5,949 nucleotides of DNA from Ruminococcaceae bacterium UBA1320 (GTDB taxonomy: Bacteria > Bacillota > Clostridia > Oscillospirales > Ethanoligenentaceae). Location: contig DBTI01000280.1 of assembly GCA_002306975.1 (NCBI GenBank), positions 1 through 5,949 on the forward strand, read 5' to 3'. Numbering within the stretch: the stretch's first letter is position 1; the number at the start of each line of letters is the position of its first letter. The notes below the pieces were generated by a model that ran no database searches, was not told the DNA's origin, and saw only the letters and a program-made list of their open reading frames with translations. Made by a program: the position numbers and the translations under genes. Positions 1 through 5,473 of the stretch are shown here, one piece after another.

Positions 1-909
1 GGTGTTTCCGGCTCCGGCAAAAGCTCGCTTGTCAACGAGATTTTATATAAAAGCCTTGCGTCTCAGCTTAACGGAGCGAAGTGCAAACCCGGGATTCATG
101 GCGGCATTGACGGCATTGAATATCTCGATAAGGTTATTGATATCGACCAGTCGCCGATCGGGCGCACTCCGCGCTCCAATCCCGCTACCTATACCGGAGT
201 TTTTACCGATATAAGAACCCTTTTTGCCGCGACACAGGACGCGAAGATGCGGGGGTATAGTTCAGGGCGGTTCTCCTTTAATGTAAAAGGAGGACGCTGT
301 GAGGCATGTCAGGGCGACGGCATCATAAAAATTGAAATGCACTTTCTTCCCGACGTCTATGTTCCGTGTGATGTTTGCAAAGGCAAACGCTATAACCGGG
401 AGACTCTTGAGGTTAAATTCAAGGGCAAAAATATAAGCGAAGTGCTTGAGATGACTGTCGAGGAAGGTATGGGCTTTTTTGAAAGTGTTCCCCGCATCTA
501 TCGCAAGCTTCAAACGCTTTGCGACGTGGGGCTTGGTTATATCAAAGTCGGGCAGCCGGCGACAACATTGTCGGGCGGCGAGGCACAGCGCGTCAAGCTT
601 GCGACAGAACTTTCAAAAAGACCGACAGGCAAGACAATCTATATTCTTGACGAGCCCACAACAGGGCTTCACAGTGCGGATGTTCACAAGCTTATTGAGG
701 TTTTGCAGAAGCTTGTTGACGCGGGCAATTCTGTTGTTGTCATAGAACACAACCTCGACGTAATAAAAACCGCCGATTATATAATAGACCTTGGGCCGGA
801 GGGCGGCGACCGCGGCGGCGACATAGTTATCTGTGGCACACCGGAAAAAGTCGCGGCTTGCGACAAATCTTATACCGGCAAATATCTTAAGAAGTACCTG
901 AAGGGTTAA
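1..909 (+). CDS. uvrA: UvrA, excinuclease ABC subunit A (C-terminal part)
   Basis: This is the last 302 residues of UvrA, the damage-sensing ATPase that loads UvrB onto DNA lesions in nucleotide excision repair. The reading frame is open from base 1, so the gene starts outside the window; full-length UvrA is about 940 residues, so roughly the last third is present. Seen here (numbering from base 1): the Walker A motif GVSGSGKSS of the second ATPase domain at residues 1-9, a zinc finger with paired cysteines at 100/103 and 123/126, the ABC signature LSGGEAQR at 190-197, Walker B ILDEPT at 215-220 and the H-loop histidine at 250. All expected motifs are intact and in the usual order, and the protein ends at TAA 907-909 with no sign of damage. 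The next gene on this strand begins 80 nt downstream. Any methionine start inside this frame (for example at 247) is internal, not a real start. Confidence 0.98.
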   Translation, partial: GVSGSGKSSLVNEILYKSLASQLNGAKCKPGIHGGIDGIEYLDKVIDIDQSPIGRTPRSNPATYTGVFTDIRTLFAATQDAKMRGYSSGRFSFNVKGGRCEACQGDGIIKIEMHFLPDVYVPCDVCKGKRYNRETLEVKFKGKNISEVLEMTVEEGMGFFESVPRIYRKLQTLCDVGLGYIKVGQPATTLSGGEAQRVKLATELSKRPTGKTIYILDEPTTGLHSADVHKLIEVLQKLVDAGNSVVVIEHNLDVIKTADYIIDLGPEGGDRGGDIVICGTPEKVAACDKSYTGKYLKKYLKG

Positions 910-989
910 AATTCGCATACGGCTTGTTTGAAAAATCACCAAAGCGGTACAGGACTGTTCGATATACTTTAAAAATTGGAAGAGATATT

Positions 990-1478
990 ATGGTTAAAAC
1001 AAACGCAATGAGAATGCTCGACAAGGCAAAAATACCTTACGAGGTCGTTGAATATGAATGCGACGAAGACGAGCTTATCGGGCTTCATGCCGCAGAGCAA
1101 ATTAAATCGATTACACCACAGCAATGTTTTAAAACGCTTGTTGCCCGAGGCGAAAAGAAGGGACTGCTTGTTTTTTGCGTTCCGGTAACTGGTGAACTTA
1201 ACCTAAAAGCCGCGGCAGTTTGCGCGCGTGACAAAAAAGTGGAGCTGATTCACGTCAAGGAACTGTTTGAGCTTACAGGCTACATACGCGGCGGCTGCTC
1301 ACCGGTCGGAATGAAGAAAAAGTACCCTACATTTATCGACGCATCTGCTCAAAGTTATGATAAAATCGGGATAAGCGGGGGAATGCGCGGGGTTCAGATA
1401 ATTTTGTATCCGAAGGATCTTGTCAAATTCACAGCAGCACAGCTCCATGAACTGACAAAAGAGTATAATAATGTTTAA
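990..1478 (+). CDS. ybaK: YbaK/EbsC-family Cys-tRNA(Pro) deacylase
   Basis: A complete 162-residue protein of the YbaK/EbsC family, cytoplasmic enzymes that hydrolyse cysteine mischarged onto tRNA(Pro) by prolyl-tRNA synthetase and so protect translation fidelity. The whole protein is one editing domain of the family's usual length. Visible motifs are FKTLV (residues 47-51), whose Lys48 matches the family's key lysine, and the glycine-rich GGCSPVG at 101-107 followed by KKKYPTFID, both hallmarks of YbaK rather than the ProX or ProRS-INS relatives. ATG 990 is chosen because GGAAGAG lies at 978-984 with about 5 nt spacing and the family similarity starts with the MVKTNAMRML segment; the frame is open upstream to an ATG at 924, but those extra 22 residues look unlike the family. 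It lies 80 nt after uvrA with no convincing promoter between, so read-through from uvrA is possible. Function is inferred from the family; activity on other mischarged tRNAs cannot be excluded. Confidence 0.93.
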   Translation: MVKTNAMRMLDKAKIPYEVVEYECDEDELIGLHAAEQIKSITPQQCFKTLVARGEKKGLLVFCVPVTGELNLKAAAVCARDKKVELIHVKELFELTGYIRGGCSPVGMKKKYPTFIDASAQSYDKIGISGGMRGVQIILYPKDLVKFTAAQLHELTKEYNNV

Positions 1479-1479
1479 A

Positions 1480-1511
1480 TTAGGTGTAAAGGTATTAAAC
1501 ATTACACCTAA
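1480..1511 (+). terminator. Possible terminator hairpin after ybaK
   Basis: A perfect 10-bp inverted repeat (TTAGGTGTAA at 1480-1489 and TTACACCTAA at 1502-1511) with a 12-nt loop begins 1 nt after the ybaK stop codon. The position fits a transcript end, but the stem is AT-rich and no continuous T-run follows: the nearest is TTTTT at 1523-1527, beyond an 11-nt spacer. It may be a weak intrinsic terminator or a 3'-end stabilising hairpin. Confidence 0.45.
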
Positions 1512-1538
1512 CAGCTTTGACATTTTTGCAATTTTCAG

Positions 1539-1567
1539 TTGACATTTATTAATACAGGGAATAAAAT
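1539..1567 (+). promoter_or_regulatory. Sigma-A-type promoter of the T-box/aminotransferase unit
   Basis: A perfect -35 box TTGACA (1539-1544) is followed by a 17-bp AT-rich spacer and the -10 box TAAAAT (1562-1567), five of six bases matching TATAAT. Transcription would start at about 1573-1575, roughly 16-18 nt before the 5' arm of T-box Stem I at 1591, which is where a leader promoter should be. It lies in the intergenic region behind the ybaK hairpin and reads into the T-box. A second TTGACA at 1517-1522 has no -10 box at the right distance. Confidence 0.85.
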
Positions 1568-1825
1568 AGCATACATCAACTTTATATTTAAAGGCTGTGA
1601 AAGGGAAGAGTACATATATTTCGCATCGCAGAGAAGGGATGGCTGGTGAAAGTCCCTGTTGCGGCAATATGGAAAGTAGCCCCGGAGCTTTGAACTGAAA
1701 GCATAGTATAAGCCGTGTGCGTAATAAAGTGTAAGTAAGCTTCAACGGAGTTCCACCGTTATCTTGGAAAGCAGTATCGGCTTAGTGCCTGTACTGAATT
1801 GAGTGTGCGCCATTTGGCGTGAACT

Positions 1826-1859
1826 TAGGTGGTACCGCGAAGCTTTAGCCTTCGTCCTA
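1826..1859 (+). promoter_or_regulatory. T-box antiterminator with tRNA acceptor-end bulge
   Basis: The antiterminator folds exactly as the family predicts: TAGG 1826-1829 pairs with CCTA 1856-1859, GCGAAG 1837-1842 pairs with CTTCGT 1850-1855 (one G-U pair), and a 7-nt bulge TGGTACC occupies 1830-1836. The UGGU at 1830-1833 would pair with a tRNA 3' end of ACCA, meaning an A discriminator base, compatible with tRNA-Val. Its 3' arm (1850-1859) is shared with the terminator stem, so the two structures are mutually exclusive. Confidence 0.92.
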
Positions 1860-1884
1860 TTTTATTTAGGACGAAGGCTTTTTT
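1848..1884 (+). terminator. T-box leader Rho-independent terminator
   Basis: A perfect 12-bp stem (GCCTTCGTCCTA at 1848-1859 with its complement at 1867-1878) has a 7-nt loop and six Ts at 1879-1884. This is the default OFF state of the T-box: with charged tRNA the leader ends here, 40 nt before the aminotransferase start codon. Confidence 0.95.
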
Positions 1885-1911
1885 GCGCGTTTTATTAAAA
1901 ATTTACATAAT

Positions 1912-1916
1912 GGAGG
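1912..1916 (+). promoter_or_regulatory. Ribosome binding site fixing the aminotransferase start
   Basis: GGAGG at 1912-1916 sits 8 nt before ATG 1925. An in-frame ATG at 1910 overlaps this site and cannot use it, so 1925 is the preferred start. Confidence 0.85.
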
Positions 1917-1924
1917 AATTGATT

Positions 1925-3109
1925 ATGGAGACAAGATTTGCAGACAGAATAGGGAAGGTGAAGAAATCCTTTATAAGAGAGATTCTCAAGGTTACGGCAG
2001 ATCCGGCAATCATATCATTTGCAGGCGGATTACCGAATCCAATATCATTTCCTATAGATGAAATTGAAGCGGCGACCAAAAAGGTATTGCGTGAGGATGG
2101 CGCAAATGCGTTGCAATACAGTACCACAGAGGGCTATTTGCCTCTGCGTCAGTTTATAGCCGAACGCTATAAAAAACGATTTGGGCTTAGCGCTGATCCG
2201 AATGAAATATTAATAACAAACGGTTCCCAGCAGGGTCTTGATCTTTTAGGCAAGGTGTTCTTGAATAAAGGCGACGATGTCCTTATTGAACGCCCCGGTT
2301 ATCTTGGAGCCATTCAGGCGCTTTCGATTTTTGAGCCGAATTTTCATTCGGTCGCACTTCATGATGATGGTGTGGATATTGAAGCGCTTGAAACAGCGCT
2401 TCAAAGGCACAACCCAAAGCTATTTTATGCGGTCCCGAATTTTCAAAATCCGTCGGGATTGTCATATACTGAAGAAAACCGCAGGCGTGCCGCAGAGGTA
2501 TTGAGCAGGCACAACACTTTCTTTATAGAAGACGATCCTTATGGAGAACTGCGCTTTCGCGGCAGCGATTCACTTTCAATGAAAAACTTTTTTAATGAAG
2601 GAACAATTCTGCTCGGTTCTTTTTCTAAAATAGTTTCTCCCGCAATGCGCCTAGGTTGGGTTTATGCCCCTAAAGATATTATGGAAAAGCTGATAACCGC
2701 GAAACAGGCGGCTGATCTGCATACTAATTATTTTTCACAGCGTGTGCTGTATAGTTACCTTGCCGAAAACGACATAGACGCCCATATTTCTAAAATCAAA
2801 AGCCTATATAAGGCGCAGTCTGACTGTATGACGGAGTCAATCGAAAAATACTTTCCAAGTTCGGTAAAATGCACAAAACCGGAAGGCGGAATGTTCATGT
2901 GGGTGACGCTTCCCGAAGGGCTGTCATCACTTGATCTTTTTGAAATAGCGTCAAAGAAAAATGTTGCATTTGTACCCGGCGATCCATTCTATGTGAACGC
3001 AACAGGAACAAATTCGCTGAGGTTTAACTATACAAATGCCGATGAAAAAATGATAAAAGAGGGCATAAGGCGTGTGGCGGAAGCAATAAATGAGTTAATG
3101 AGTAAATAA
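1925..3109 (+). CDS. Class I/II PLP-dependent aminotransferase (LysN/ARO8 type)
   Basis: A complete 394-residue cytoplasmic fold-type I aminotransferase moving an amino group between an amino acid and a 2-oxo acid. It resembles the stand-alone catalytic domain of the LysN/ARO8 group (2-aminoadipate, aromatic and branched-chain transaminases, related to MocR regulators) without an N-terminal winged helix. Visible: FAGGLPNP at 33-39 with LQYSTTEGYLPLR at 63-75, both typical of this group; TNGSQQGLDL at 98-107; cofactor-contact PNFQNPSG at 171-178; Asp203 and Tyr206 in EDDPY; SFSK with the Schiff-base Lys235; Arg242 in MRLGW; and substrate-carboxylate Arg366 in LRFNYT. Length and motifs are complete. 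The strong GGAGG 8 nt upstream sets the start; the frame runs open into the T-box terminator, but that is leader RNA. Expression is controlled by the T-box, whose apparent valine specifier suggests a branched-chain amino acid substrate. That is inference: the protein family alone does not fix the substrate, and aromatic or 2-aminoadipate activity is possible. Confidence 0.93.
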   Translation: METRFADRIGKVKKSFIREILKVTADPAIISFAGGLPNPISFPIDEIEAATKKVLREDGANALQYSTTEGYLPLRQFIAERYKKRFGLSADPNEILITNGSQQGLDLLGKVFLNKGDDVLIERPGYLGAIQALSIFEPNFHSVALHDDGVDIEALETALQRHNPKLFYAVPNFQNPSGLSYTEENRRRAAEVLSRHNTFFIEDDPYGELRFRGSDSLSMKNFFNEGTILLGSFSKIVSPAMRLGWVYAPKDIMEKLITAKQAADLHTNYFSQRVLYSYLAENDIDAHISKIKSLYKAQSDCMTESIEKYFPSSVKCTKPEGGMFMWVTLPEGLSSLDLFEIASKKNVAFVPGDPFYVNATGTNSLRFNYTNADEKMIKEGIRRVAEAINELMSK

Positions 3110-3125
3110 CGATGTAACGGAATAG

Positions 3126-3199
3126 AAAAAAGCGGCAGTCTTAAATTATATATTAGATTAGCATTTTTCAGGCTAATATAAAATTTAAGACTGCCGCTT
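3126..3199 (-). terminator. Rho-independent terminator of the asd-dap operon, shared convergent hairpin
   Basis: An exact 18-bp inverted repeat (3130-3147 with 3182-3199) encloses a smaller 6-bp hairpin (ATTAGC 3157-3162 with GCTAAT 3172-3177). Read on the minus strand, the GC-rich base of the stem is followed by six Us (complement of the A-run 3126-3131), a classical strong terminator starting 11 nt after the stop codon of the ACT gene. Read on the plus strand, the hairpin lies 20 nt after the aminotransferase stop but has no U-tract, so termination in that direction is probably weaker. Confidence 0.9.
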
Positions 3200-3210
3200 A
3201 ATCAATTAAC

Positions 3211-3678
3211 TCAGTTAAGATTGAACGCTTTGACAAAACCGTCATAAGCAGCGTCAAAATCAGCTTTAGGCACAAGAATGGAGATATCAATCTCTGAGGT
3301 GGTTATAAGGCGAACATCAACGCCAAGCCCTGCGATAACTTCAAAAGTACCGGCTGCAACCCCGGGCATTTCGCGCATAGATTCACCATAAATTGAAATC
3401 TTGCTGTTTCCGGAGCTTATGTCTGATTTCAATTCAGGATTTTCAGCCCTTAATGCTGCAAAAAGCTCCAAGAGACTGCCAAGATCATCACCGCAAACGG
3501 TAAATGACAGGTTAATCCGTCCACCGAGGGGAGCAGTCTGAGAAATCATATCAACATTAATGCCGTGCTGTGAAATCATTTTGAACACTTTTGCAATAAA
3601 GCCCATATCGGCAGGCGAATTTCGCAGCGTAATCAAAGCCACATCGTCGCTGGTTGATATTTTGGTTATCGCGTTCAT
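3211..3678 (-). CDS. Stand-alone tandem ACT-domain protein (aspartokinase regulatory-domain-like)
   Basis: A 155-residue protein made only of two ACT domains, about residues 12-80 and 91-155. It resembles the C-terminal regulatory half of aspartokinase: the first repeat has the pattern SPADMGFIAKVF...HGINVDMIS, the second has KISIYGESMRE-PGVAA and LITTSEIDIS, matching the effector-binding TSEIKIS region of LysC. No kinase domain is present; the frame starts at ATG 3678 with a strong AGGAGG 9 nt upstream, so it is a genuine short gene, not a broken aspartokinase. It begins 5 nt after dapB, its ribosome site overlapping the dapB coding end, so the two are almost certainly cotranscribed and probably translationally coupled. 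By family, such domains bind amino acids, commonly lysine or threonine, and dimerise. The likely role, inferred from context, is amino-acid sensing for the aspartate/lysine pathway, perhaps as a partner of an aspartokinase encoded elsewhere. No catalytic residues are expected. Confidence 0.88.
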   Translation of the reverse strand: MNAITKISTSDDVALITLRNSPADMGFIAKVFKMISQHGINVDMISQTAPLGGRINLSFTVCGDDLGSLLELFAALRAENPELKSDISSGNSKISIYGESMREMPGVAAGTFEVIAGLGVDVRLITTSEIDISILVPKADFDAAYDGFVKAFNLN

Positions 3679-3683
3679 TGTGT

Positions 3684-4448
3684 CTAACCTCCTATAGAAG
3701 CAACAAGGTCACTCATATCATAGAATCCCGGAGCCTTATCCGATAAAAACATTGCAGCGTTGATGGCACCGGTTGCAAATATCTCTTTTGACATTGCAGA
3801 GTGCTTTAATGTTACTATTTCATCTTTTCCTGCAAATATAATCTCGTGCTCACCGGAGATTGTTCCACCGCGCACAGAGTGAATACCAATCTCGTTCTTT
3901 TCGCGCTTTTTGCGAACATTGTGACGATCATATACATACTCCGGTTTTTGCGCAAGCACAGAGGAAATGCCGTCTGCAAACATTATGGCAGTTCCGCTTG
4001 GTGCATCAATCTTCTGATTGTGGTGCATTTCTATAATCTCAATGTCAAAGCTGTCTGAAAGCACAGCCGCGGCCTTCTTTGCAAGCTCGACAAGAAGGTT
4101 GACGCCCAGTGACATGTTGAAGGAAAAGAACACAGGAATCTCTTTAGAGGCCGCTTTAATCTGCTCAATCTGCTCGTCGCTCATGCCAGTTGTTGCGATA
4201 ACCGCCGGAATATGCCTCGCTTTTGCAAAGGCAAGCAGTTTCGGCAAAAAAGATGGGTTTGAAAAATCTATAATCACATCGGCATTGCCGTCAAACTGCT
4301 GTGGGTCTGAAAGAACCGGAAAAGACTCTTTCATTGCACTGTTAATATCAAAGCCGGCGACAATAACACAGTCGTCGCGTCCGGATAATGTCTGCGCTAT
4401 GACGTGACCCATTTTCCCGTTGCATCCGCTTAAAATAATACGCTTCAT
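3684..4448 (-). CDS. dapB: 4-hydroxy-tetrahydrodipicolinate reductase
   Basis: A complete 254-residue DapB, the NAD(P)H-dependent cytoplasmic enzyme that reduces (dehydrated) 4-hydroxy-tetrahydrodipicolinate to tetrahydrodipicolinate in lysine and meso-diaminopimelate synthesis. Seen: an N-terminal nucleotide-binding GxxGxMG motif (GCNGKMG at 8-14), ADVIIDFSNP at 56-65, ATTGMS at 85-90, FNMSLGVNLL at 110-119, and the signature EMHHNQKIDAPSGTA at 140-154, in which His142 and Lys146 align with the catalytic His159/Lys163 of the E. coli enzyme and DAPSGT binds substrate. SVRGG at 191-195 is also typical. The usual GTTG is ATTG here, a small change that need not affect function. The gene follows dapA after 39 nt and precedes the ACT gene by 5 nt. 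Its ribosome site is modest: AGGA (complement of 4460-4463) 11 nt from the ATG, weaker than those of dapA and the ACT gene. Confidence 0.97.
   Translation of the reverse strand: MKRIILSGCNGKMGHVIAQTLSGRDDCVIVAGFDINSAMKESFPVLSDPQQFDGNADVIIDFSNPSFLPKLLAFAKARHIPAVIATTGMSDEQIEQIKAASKEIPVFFSFNMSLGVNLLVELAKKAAAVLSDSFDIEIIEMHHNQKIDAPSGTAIMFADGISSVLAQKPEYVYDRHNVRKKREKNEIGIHSVRGGTISGEHEIIFAGKDEIVTLKHSAMSKEIFATGAINAAMFLSDKAPGFYDMSDLVASIGG
3688..3693 (-). promoter_or_regulatory. Ribosome binding site of the ACT gene inside the end of dapB
   Basis: The plus-strand CCTCCT is AGGAGG on the coding strand, 9 nt before ATG 3678. It lies within the last codons of dapB (stop TAG at 3684-3686), so ribosomes ending dapB can begin the ACT gene directly. 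Confidence 0.85.
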
Positions 4449-4487
4449 TTATAAGCACATCCTATTCGTATTTAGCGCTATTATGTC

Positions 4488-5378
4488 TTATTTAATCAGT
4501 CCGTGCTTTTTCATTTCATCTTTAAGGAAAGCGAGGTTCTTTTCCTGCATAGGCGCAAGAGGCATACGGCCTTCACCAACACCAAATCCCATGAGGTTAA
4601 GTGCTGCCTTGGCAGGAACCGGGCTTGTCTCTGCAAATAACGCCTCTATAAGCGTAATAAAATCAAGCTGAAGTTTGCGCGAGCCCTCAATATCTCCGGC
4701 GAAAAACTTTGCGCAGATATCGTGTGTCTCATGAGGCATGATGTTTGACAAAACGGAAATAACACCTTTGCCGCCAAGTGAGAGTATAGGTACTATCTGA
4801 TCGTCGTTGCCGGAATATATGTCGAGGTTGTCACCGCAGAGAGCGGCGGTTTTTGCAACTGAGGAAATGTTGCCGTTCGCTTCCTTTGCCGCAACAATGC
4901 GAGGGTGCTTCGAAAGCTCAAGATAAGTTTCCGGCTTTATATCAAGCCCGGTTCTGCTTGGAACATTGTATACAATAATCGGAAGATTGACGCGATCAGC
5001 GATGTAGGTATAATGGCGGATTAGCCCCGCCTGTGTGGTCTTGTTATAATACGGAGTAACAAGCAGAAAAGCGTCTACGCCGGACTTTTGCGCTTCAAGC
5101 GAAAGCTCAACCGCATATTTTGTATCATTGCTTCCGGTACCCGCAATTACGGGAACGCGGCCTGCTACCTTTTTGACGGTGAAGTCGATTGCCTTTGTGT
5201 GCTCTTCATGAGAAAGGGTCGATGACTCGCCGGAAGTGCCACAGATAATGATCGCATCAGTGCCGCCATTTATTTGATAATCTACTAATTCTCCAAGCTT
5301 ATCGAAGTTAACCGAACCGTCGTCATACATTGGCGTTACAAGCGCAACACCGGCTCCGGTGAATATTGTCTTTTTCAT
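4488..5378 (-). CDS. dapA: 4-hydroxy-tetrahydrodipicolinate synthase
   Basis: A complete 296-residue DapA, the (beta/alpha)8-barrel aldolase that condenses pyruvate with aspartate-semialdehyde in the committed step of lysine and diaminopimelate synthesis. Motifs align with E. coli DapA at a constant offset of four: Thr48 in GTSGE (E. coli Thr44), Tyr111 in VTPYYNK (Tyr107), Tyr137 and Arg142 in VYNVPSRTG (Tyr133, Arg138), and the Schiff-base Lys165 in AAKEANG (Lys161). GNDD at 190-193 and GGKGVISV at 202-209 are also characteristic. These fit DapA better than N-acetylneuraminate lyase or KDG aldolase of the same superfamily, and the asd and dapB neighbours agree. ATG 5378 has GGAGG (complement of 5388-5392) 9 nt upstream. 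It uses the product of asd, 95 nt upstream, and feeds dapB, 39 nt downstream. E. coli-type lysine feedback at the dimer interface cannot be judged by eye. Confidence 0.97.
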   Translation of the reverse strand: MKKTIFTGAGVALVTPMYDDGSVNFDKLGELVDYQINGGTDAIIICGTSGESSTLSHEEHTKAIDFTVKKVAGRVPVIAGTGSNDTKYAVELSLEAQKSGVDAFLLVTPYYNKTTQAGLIRHYTYIADRVNLPIIVYNVPSRTGLDIKPETYLELSKHPRIVAAKEANGNISSVAKTAALCGDNLDIYSGNDDQIVPILSLGGKGVISVLSNIMPHETHDICAKFFAGDIEGSRKLQLDFITLIEALFAETSPVPAKAALNLMGFGVGEGRMPLAPMQEKNLAFLKDEMKKHGLIK

Positions 5379-5473
5379 TGATAAAAGCCTCCATAAATGA
5401 AGTACTGCAAGTCAATTTTCATAATTTATAAACTAAATCAAATGTAATAAACCCAATTGACTGAGATACTCTG
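5379..5473 (-). other. AT-rich asd-dapA intergenic spacer
   Basis: A 95-nt AT-rich gap holding the dapA ribosome site and an 8-bp inverted repeat (AGTCAATT 5410-5417, AATTGACT 5455-5462) with a 37-nt loop. On the coding strand TATAAAT occurs (complement of 5425-5431), but no -35 box of good quality stands 16-18 nt before it. It is too short for a lysine riboswitch. An internal promoter or RNA processing site is possible but not supported. Confidence 0.4.

Larger units (their letters stand above)
1591..1884 (+). promoter_or_regulatory. T-box riboswitch, probably tRNA-Val responsive
   Basis: A tRNA-sensing leader RNA that permits transcription of the aminotransferase when its cognate tRNA is uncharged. 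Stem I can be drawn: basal helix 1591-1596 with 1686-1691; a GA/kink-turn region (GUGA at 1597-1600 against GGAG at 1684-1687); GGG 1603-1605 with CCC 1680-1682; specifier loop 1606-1612 and 1672-1679; CAUAU 1613-1617 with AUAUG 1667-1671; CGCA 1627-1630 with UGCG 1660-1663; an AGAGA bulge at 1630-1634; GGGA 1636-1639 with UCCC 1653-1656; and the conserved GGUGAAA in the distal loop (1645-1651). The triplet in specifier position is GUA (1676-1678), followed by a purine and CC as in known T-boxes, which reads valine. Further hairpins lie at 1744-1760, 1772-1796 and 1808-1819; the last is probably Stem III. The T-box core AGGTGGTACCGCG is at 1827-1839. The class is certain from the sequence; the valine assignment is inference. 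Confidence 0.97.

Noticed and set aside
2..214. Plus-strand 70-codon open frame at the left edge
   Set aside because: It is out of frame with uvrA, whose conserved residues (Walker A, DQSPIGRTPRSNP, TGVF) occupy the same bases.
910..989. Promoter between uvrA and ybaK (TTGAAA 928-933, TATACT 963-968)
   Set aside because: The boxes are 29 bp apart, too far for a sigma-70-type promoter, and nothing like a -35 box stands 16-18 bp before TATACT.
1517..1522. Second TTGACA as an alternative -35 box
   Set aside because: No -10-like hexamer falls 16-18 bp downstream; the pair at 1539-1567 is far better.
1674..1676. AAG (lysine) as the T-box specifier, which would have linked the leader to the neighbouring lysine operon
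   Set aside because: The triplet is in the loop but two positions too early: the specifier should be followed by one purine and then CC, which selects GUA at 1676-1678. AAG would be followed by U.
1299..1745. Minus-strand 148-codon open frame across the end of ybaK and the T-box leader
   Set aside because: It overlaps a clear gene and a structured RNA, has no recognisable motif, and is best explained as a chance frame.
4018..4407. Plus-strand 129-codon open frame antisense to dapB
   Set aside because: It lies wholly within dapB on the opposite strand and resembles no known protein; it is a shadow of dapB codon structure.
5379..5473. Lysine riboswitch (L-box) or strong promoter before dapA
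   Set aside because: The gap is 95 nt, much shorter than an L-box, and shows no conserved lysine-riboswitch core or terminator pair. TATAAAT lacks a properly spaced -35 box. Any L-box would more likely lie upstream of asd, outside the window.
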